A stretch of DNA of 64,000 nucleotides from Cordia subcordata. Its lineage: Eukaryota > Streptophyta > Magnoliopsida > Boraginales > Cordiaceae. The stretch covers positions 9,515,001-9,579,000 of the forward strand of contig JAPTOF010000020.1 in the NCBI GenBank assembly GCA_028554755.1. The letters are read 5' to 3'. Positions 58,201 through 64,000 of this stretch are shown here, one piece after another (position 1 is the stretch's first letter; every line of letters starts with the position of its first letter). A program made the position numbers and the translations under genes. The notes under the pieces were generated by a model. That model was not told the origin of the DNA, ran no database searches, and saw only the letters and a list, made by a program, of their open reading frames with translations.

Positions 58201-58720
58201 TTCATAGACTAAATGCTTGAGAGATTGGCAGGTAAAACTCATTATTGTTGTCTTGATGGTTATTCAAGTTGACATCAAATTTTAATTGCTTCGGAAGGCC
58301 AAAAAAGGCGACATTTATGTACCTATTCAGAACTTTCGCGTATAAGAGAATGCTGTTTGGACTTTGCAATGCTTCTGCCACTTTCAAAGGTGTATGGTAA
58401 GCATCTTTTCCGAATACGTTGAGAATATAATTGAAATTTTCACGTATGACTTCATGGTCTATAGTAAGTCCTTTGATGAGTGCTTGAATAATCTTGCTTT
58501 GGTTTTGAAAAGGTGCCTTGAATCAAATCTTGTCTTAAATTATGAAAAATGTCATTTTATGGTTGATCAAGGTTTCATTCTAGGCCATATTGTTTCTTTA
58601 AAAGGAATTGAGGTTGACAAAGCGAAAGTATATGTAATTCAATCTTTGCCTTACCCTACGAGTGTATGGGAACTACTTTCCTTGGACATGCAAGTTTTTA
58701 CGGGTATTTTAGTGTGAACC
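55262..58720 (+). pseudogene. Athila-type gag-pol remnant
   Basis: Pieces in order: gag start MTKSEHTGELLFDPEIEK (55,266); Retrotrans_gag region TTWEEMARAFLDKFFPASR and YDYWERFKRLCASCP (55,690-55,860); the Athila CCHC-like segment VCGMCSMVAYSMDMCLTLQE with SNTYNLGWRDHLNLSCG (56,104-56,330); protease region with CANKKKLVGNERISVGK (about 56,920) and NGTLTLELNSDVVRFN (57,325-57,440); RT with HLKYAYLGEK, EAIGWTIMDIKGLSPSMCMH, the fingers region, then RMLFGLCNASATFKG-like, CHFMVDQGFILGHIVS and GIEVDKAKV (58,330-58,650). The catalytic YxDD region is F-M-V-Y-S-like and damaged. Many stops and shifts; RNase H and integrase are absent. Dead. Confidence 0.8.
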
Positions 58721-58729
58721 CCATGGCCC

Positions 58730-58863
58730 ACTAAATTGATCAAGGTTGATGAAAAATGCCATTTTATGGTTGATCAAGGAACCAGATTCCTTGATCAACC
58801 ATAAAATGTGGTTCCTTGATCAACCATAAAATGGCATTTTTCATCAACCTTGATCAATTTAGT
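58730..58863. repeat. Perfect 55-nt inverted repeat with 24-nt loop
   Basis: Left arm 58,730-58,784 and right arm 58,809-58,863 are exact reverse complements. The loop holds a further partial copy of the right arm (CCTTGATCAACCATAAAATG). It begins where the Athila relic ends. Confidence 0.9.
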
Positions 58864-59327
58864 TCCTATCGTATTAAAAGTAATCCATCTAATCCTTAAT
58901 ATTTGAAGAACTGTCAATTTTCGTGAAAAATATCAATTTCCATCTCTATTAATTGGTTATGTTACCATTACATGACCATTTTTAAGGCAAAATTGTGTCA
59001 CATGACCATTTGTAAGGCTAAAATAAGATCAATTAGGTCACTTTTTGAACGTTGGATAGTAAGTTGGTTACTTGATCAACCATAAAATGGCATTTTTCAT
59101 CAACCTTGATCAATTTAGTTCCTATCGTATCAAAAGTAAGCCATCTAATCCTTAATCTTTGAAGAAATGTCAATTTTCGTGAAAAATATCAATTTCCATC
59201 TCTATTAATTGGTTATGTTACCATTAAATGACCATTTTTAAGGCAAAATTGTGTCACATGACCATTTGTAAGGCTAAAATAGGATCAATTAGGTCACTTT
59301 TTGAACGTTGGGTAGTAAGTTGTTTAC
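58815..59327. repeat. Tandem duplication, 2 x 256 bp
   Basis: Copies 58,815-59,070 and 59,071-59,327 both start CTTGATCAACCATAAAATGG and differ by few bases. Each contains an internal doubled CATGACCATTT-TAAGGC motif. Non-coding. Confidence 0.9.
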
Positions 59328-59456
59328 TTATGGAACTATAAGGACCAAAATAACATTTTCTTAACACATTAGGGACCAAATAGGTCACTTTTGAAATAAT
59401 AAGAACCAAACAAACACTCTTTGTAAACAATAGGGATTGTTTATGGAATTTGTCTG
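59328..59456. repeat. AGGGACCAAAT-type repeat stretch
   Basis: Short repeated words (AAGGACCAAAATAAC, AGGGACCAAATAGGTCAC, AAGAACCAAACAAAC). Repeat-derived and unassigned. Confidence 0.4.
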
Positions 59457-59920
59457 CCTTAAAACTTGAAAAATATTTAGATTAAGATAAAACAAAATGT
59501 AGGCTAGAAGTGATATTGTTACTCAGCAAAGATGAAGGCTAAAATTATATTTCAAGATGATAGTTGCAGCGTATGGTTACAAGCCAAGACATACCAACCT
59601 CTTACGATGGAAGCCCAGCTACATATTTGCAGATGGCATGACATATTTGTGTATTGTAAATACTTTTGAACTTGTACTCCGGAAGTTTCTCTTTCATATA
59701 CAAAAAGCTATGTCTAACGCTCTCTAATCCAAAATAGTATTAAAAGAATTGTAACAATAAATTAATCATTTGGCTAACTCATTAAATAGTATGTTTCGTT
59801 CCTTTACAAGAATACGTGCTCTAATTCTTGGTTATGCTCCAATTGCCTCTTCGTTCTCTCACAGTGGTCCCCGTAAAAACATTCATGAGATTGTTACGAT
59901 CTTTTCTCTTCAGAAGCTTT
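59457..59920 (-). other. 3' UTR and flank of a fourth HMGR (type C)
   Basis: Reverse complement is homologous to the flanks at 10,820 and 35,651 but distinct from both. It shares GAACACGTATTCTTGTAAAG with B and the AAATATGTCATGCCATCTGC block with A, and has its own insertions. It therefore derives from a further HMGR paralogue. Confidence 0.75.
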
Positions 59921-60059
59921 TCATGACGAAACCTTAGAATTGTCTTTGCTAGACCTGTTATACTTCATGTGACTCTTGACCAGTTGCCCAGCTGCAATTG
60001 CAGACATCAGAGAAAGCTCTCCAGCAAGAACAGAACCCGCTACAATTTTTGCCAACATC
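59921..60059 (-). pseudogene. HMGR: HMGR 3'-terminal fragment, copy 4
   Basis: The last 45 codons of HMGR on the minus strand, from the codons for LAKIVAGSV to the TGA at 59,923-59,921. It matches copies 1 and 2 at every position I compared, including the [11 protein letters not shown] end with the catalytic His and the SnRK1-type Ser, and the early TGA. All upstream coding is missing: at 60,059 the sequence switches to a TA microsatellite belonging to the solo LTR. It cannot make an enzyme. Either a real rearrangement or an assembly join at the microsatellite. Confidence 0.85.
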
Positions 60060-60071
60060 TAATATATATAT

Positions 60072-60112
<41 letters not shown>

Positions 60113-60658
60113 TAATATATATTAGTAATATTAAATTATATAACATATATATCATATATAGTTATGTAAAAGAGATGAAGTCATAGAAAAGTGACATGTT
60201 AGTGCCTATATATAAAATATATTCTTTTTGTCTTTTCTTTTTTTTTTTTTCCCCTAAGACCTAACTTCTAACTAAAAACTATCCTAATTGTTTACTACTT
60301 AAAGACTAACCTAGGGATGTCCTAAAAACCTAATTCTAATTAAATTAGTGTCCTACCTTCTAATCTAGTAACCCTAATCCTAATAAATATGTTCTAATGA
60401 CCTAATTTCCTAATATCTTAATTCTAATCTCACCTAATTAAATTAATTTCCTAATCCCTAATTAATCAAAATTACTATTTAACAAATAAAAATAAAATTA
60501 AAAAACACATAAAACGATAAGAAATGATACTTTACACACAAACACTCAATCGGACTCAATAAGCATTTAGAAGCTCAAAATAGACAAAATTAGCACAAAA
60601 ACACACACTCAAACACACTCTAAATCATGCAATTCACGCTCTAAATACACAAACATCA
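60060..60658 (-). mobile_element. Partial solo LTR, inverted copy
   Basis: Reverse complement of the first roughly 590 bp of the solo LTR at 15,814, from its TG start (60,658) to its TA microsatellite (60,060-60,115), where it is replaced by HMGR sequence. It enters the Sirevirus RT at the same site as in units 1 and 2. Confidence 0.85.
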
Positions 60659-62884
60659 ATGCTAATTTCAAAATCACTATGCATGCACTTAGAAAACTTT
60701 CACAAAGAGAATTATTAGTTGTATCAAAGATAATATCATCAACATAAATTTGTACAACTAGTACATCTTTACCATCATGCTTTACAAATAAAGTTGAGTC
60801 AAGTTTACCTCTTGTGAAACCGTTTAACTAAGAATCCACTTAGTTTTTCACACTATGCCCTAAATGCATGCTTCAGTCCAAACAATGCTTTTCCAAATTT
60901 AAAAACATGGTTGGAATAAGGTCCTTAAAGCCGAAGGTTGAGCCATATACACTTCTTCATCAATATAGCCATTTTAAGAAAAACTTTCACTTCCATTTGA
61001 TACAATTTGAAGTTCATAAAGCATACAAAGGCAAGTAACATTCTAATTTAATTAAGTTTAGCAACGGCAAAGGTTTCATCATAATCAACACATTCTTCTT
61101 GTTTATAACCTTGTACAACTAATCTAGCTTTGTTTATAGTTACTATGTTGAATTCATCTAACTTGTTTCTAAAAACCCATTTAGTTTCAATTATAGATTG
61201 ATTTCTAGGCTTTTCAATAAATTTCTACACATTGTTCCTTTCAAATTGATTAAGTTCCTCTTGCATGGCATTTATCCAGCTATCATCAAGTAAAGCATCA
61301 TGTACATTTTTAGGTTCAATTTGAGACAAGAAAGCAAGATGATTACAAACATTTCTCAAAGAAGATCTAGTTTCAACGTCTTTTGAGGGTTCACCGATAA
61401 TTTGGCAAGGGGGATGATAACTAACAAATTTATAAATTTTCCACATTTTGATTATCACATTGCACATCAACATGCTCATCTTGTTTATCCTCGTGGTATG
61501 CATCATTAGATTCATTTCCTTTATCTAGGTCAAGATTGCTCATATTCTTTTGAATAGTAATAATATCAACATTATCACATTTAAAATCAAGACATCCTTT
61601 ATCAAATTTCACATTGAGAGTCTTCTCAACAACCATGGTTCTTTTCTGTAAATCTTGTATGCCTTACTAGATGAGGAATAGCCAAGAAATATGCCATCAT
61701 TAGATTTTGCATTAAATTTGGTAAGATTGTCTTTTCATTTAAGATATAACATGCACAATCAAAAGCTTTGAAATATGAAATATTTGGTTTTCTCCCTTTC
61801 CAAAGTTCATAAGGGGTTTTGTCAAAAGGTTTTCAAATGATGCAACGATTTATCACATAACATGCAGTGTTGACGGCCTTAGCCCACAAATGGCTAGGCA
61901 AGTTGTTTTCACAAAGCATAGTTCTTGTCATTTCTTGTAAAGAGCAATCTTTTCTTTCAACAACTCCATTTTGTTGTAGTGTTCTTGGTGCTAAAAAATT
62001 GTGAGAGATACTATTTTTGTCGCAAAAAGATCTCAAAGTTTGGTTTGTAAATTCAATACCTCTATCACTTCTTATAGTAGAAATCAAATAACCTTTTTCA
62101 TTTTGAACACATTTGCAAAATTTTGTAAACTCATTTGGTGTGTCATTTTTATGTGCAAGAAAAATTATCCATGTAAATTTAGAGAAATCATCAACAATCA
62201 CATAAGCATACAACTTACCACCTAAGCTACTAACCTTATTAGATCCAAACAAATCCATATGCAAGAGTTCTAATAGTCTATAGGTTGAAATCACATTCTT
62301 ACTTTTGAAAGATTCCCTAGTTTGTTTACCTAGTTTGCATGCATGACATATATTGTTACCAACATATTTTAGGCAAACCTCTAATAAGATCAAGACTAGC
62401 AAGTTTATTTATGGAATCCACATTAGCACGACCTAATCTTCTATGCCAAAGCCATGTATTCTCATTCATAGTACTTAAGTATTTAACATTTTGATCATGC
62501 AAATCTTCAAAGTCAAAAGTATACACATTACCATGTCTCATGCCAACAAACACAACATTACCACATTTATCAACTATTTCACATGAAGAAACTTTAAAAT
62601 TAACAAATAAACCTTTATCACATAGTTGACTAATATTAAGCAAGTTGTGTTTATGTTTCAAACCATGTACAAGTGAAAATTTTTCGATACATAATTTAGA
62701 TTTGCTACCAACATTTCCAATGCCGATGATTCTTCCTTGGGAATTATCCCCAAATGTAACAAATCATCTATTGTTTTCCTTGATTGATAAAAACTTTGAT
62801 TTGTCACTTGTTATGTGCCTTAAGCATCTACTATACAAGAATCATTTTCTACTATCTCCAGAGGATACAAGGTAAACCTACATA
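60659..62884 (-). pseudogene. Sirevirus pol 5' part, inverted copy
   Basis: Same domains and same defects as in units 1 and 2: LGRAN in the zinc region, DSG site not readable, and the RT stop after RNNV. The integrase frame is open for 189 codons (62,402-61,833) as in unit 2. Small variants are a mixture: 15,402-type GCCGTT as in unit 1, and GGACTGAAG as in unit 2. Confidence 0.85.
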
Positions 62885-64000
62885 ATTTAAATCAAATATG
62901 ACTTGCCACGAGGCTTGTTGGGTCCTTGAACATTAGTTCTAGTTCCCTTAGGAACCCACATTAAGTTGTATTTTTTCTCACCATATCTTCTAATAAAGCA
63001 TTTGTGTGAAGTATGTCCATTTCTACAACAATAGTTACATGTAACTTTAAGAGCACTTGCAGAAGATGCTTTTACAAAAAACTTTTTGTAATGATCATGC
63101 CTTTTTTGAAAACCTTTCGTATCTTTTGTAGAGCCAATCTTGGAAGTGTTTGGTTTCTTTTTAAAGAATTTTATGTAAGACTTTTGTTTTGAAAATGAAT
63201 CAAAACCATTCCCGAATTTATCACAGACACAACATTGTTTTTCAACCAAAACATTTAAATTTTCAGTTCTATTTGTAAATTTTGGAACCACATTTTCTAA
63301 ATCATTGAACTTTGCTTTCAAATCTTCATTTTCCTTTCGTAAATCAATGTTGGTTTTCTTCTTTTCTAAATTCTTTTTTAAGCTCTCATTTTCCATACAA
63401 ACATCATGCAATTTACTTTCAAGAGACAAAAATTTTTCTTAAGCCCCTTGTTTTTTTAACAATTTTCTTGAACTTTACAAGCATTTCATTATACATTTCC
63501 CCTAATTCTTCATTAACAGTTATACCTCATCTTCCTCTTTTGCCATGAGACATAGGTTAGCAACTTCCTCTTCAATGGACTCTTCTTCTTCATCACTTGA
63601 CTCCGAGTCACTTAAGTAGCCTTTAAGGCTTTCTTTTTTAATTTCTTCTCATTCTTCTTACTCAATGGATACTTGGCTTTGACATGTCCTAGTTTCTTGC
63701 ATTTAAAACAAATTAATTCTTTACTAGTCTCACCTTTTCTTACCTTTCTCTCTTTTGTTCTTTTTTGGATTGAACTTTTGTTTTCTCATGAATCTCTTAA
63801 ATTTGGAGAACATTGCCATTTCATCATCATCTTCACTCTCACTTTCACTTGTTGATTTTTCTTGTGGTATGGCCTTGAAAGCAGTAGTTTTGTTGGCCTT
63901 AGGTTGTTTCTCTAGCTCCAATTCATGAGTCATTAGTGATCTGACAAGTTCACTCAATTGTAAGATGTTGAGGTCCTTGGATTCCTTGATGGCCATAGTC
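62885..64000 (-). pseudogene. Sirevirus gag remnant, inverted copy, runs off the window
   Basis: Longest gag frames of the family's truncated group: 63,996-63,730 continues through KANKTTAFKAIPQEKSTSES without the break seen in units 1 and 2. 63,429-62,887 is open for 180 codons through the coiled coil and the second knuckle CNYCCRNGHTSHKC. The first knuckle (about 63,690) has the same final Cys-to-Tyr change. The window end cuts it at the position matching about 12,477. Confidence 0.85.

Noticed and set aside
58815..59327. CRISPR-like repeat array
   Set aside because: Only two 256-bp copies, no short repeat/spacer structure, and the genome is clearly plant.
59958..60155. 65-codon minus-strand frame across the HMGR/solo-LTR junction as a new fusion gene
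   Set aside because: It runs through the TA repeat and reads the HMGR part out of its own frame, so it is a chance frame.

Overview
The window looks like a piece of a repeat-rich plant nuclear genome, almost certainly a dicot. The reasons are a plant-type HMG-CoA reductase (two N-terminal membrane spans, plant catalytic domain, SnRK1-type serine after the catalytic His), AT-rich intergenic DNA, and plant repeat families: Sirevirus-type Ty1/copia, Athila-type Ty3/gypsy, a MULE transposase, a plant-mobile-domain (PMD) relic and a Helitron. I cannot name the species. The only host gene family visible is HMGR; nearly everything else is decayed mobile DNA.

Layout. 1-4,170: convergent relics of a PMD protein (+) and a Mutator-like transposase (-). 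4,317-4,508: a long TA-rich microsatellite. 5,340-5,745: a relic duplicate of the HMGR 5' flank without a gene behind it. 7,428-8,141: a candidate Helitron. 8,200-9,168: a LINE 3' remnant and the promoter of HMGR copy 1. 9,169-35,650: three HMGR copies, all intronless, spaced 12.39 and 12.41 kb apart and separated by two near-identical repeat units. Each unit holds HMGR, its 3' flank, a 5'-truncated Sirevirus with a 1.92-kb solo LTR inside its RT, a LINE tail and an HMGR promoter. Copy 2 (21,561-23,213) is the only uninterrupted frame (550 aa); copies 1 and 3 carry one-base frameshifts at short homopolymers. 36,107-38,600: a minus-strand copia fragment in the 3' flank of copy 3. 40,087-58,720: two Athila-type fragments around a long minus-strand Sirevirus (41,866-53,966) that has two LTRs, PBS, PPT, gag, pol, an env-like ORF and a TSD-flanked solo LTR in gag. 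58,730-59,327: a perfect 55-nt inverted repeat and a 256-bp tandem duplication. 59,457-64,000: an inverted segment with the last 45 codons and 3' flank of a fourth HMGR, fused at a TA microsatellite to an inverted copy of the same Sirevirus.

How it fits together. The array has two promoter types and two 3'-flank types. Copy 1 is A-promoter/A-3', copy 2 is B-promoter/A-3', copy 3 is B-promoter/B-3'. This is what unequal crossing-over between two older tandem HMGR genes (A and B) would leave: a middle hybrid and a duplicated intergenic retroelement. HMGR catalyses the committed step of the cytosolic mevalonate pathway, so copy number and promoter swapping could matter for isoprenoid output. All three copies share a Cys-to-Trp change beside the catalytic Glu in the HMG-CoA-binding motif, so activity should not be assumed. 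The scattered homopolymer indels between otherwise identical copies point to long-read consensus errors, and an assembly artefact must be considered for both the array and the inverted chimera.
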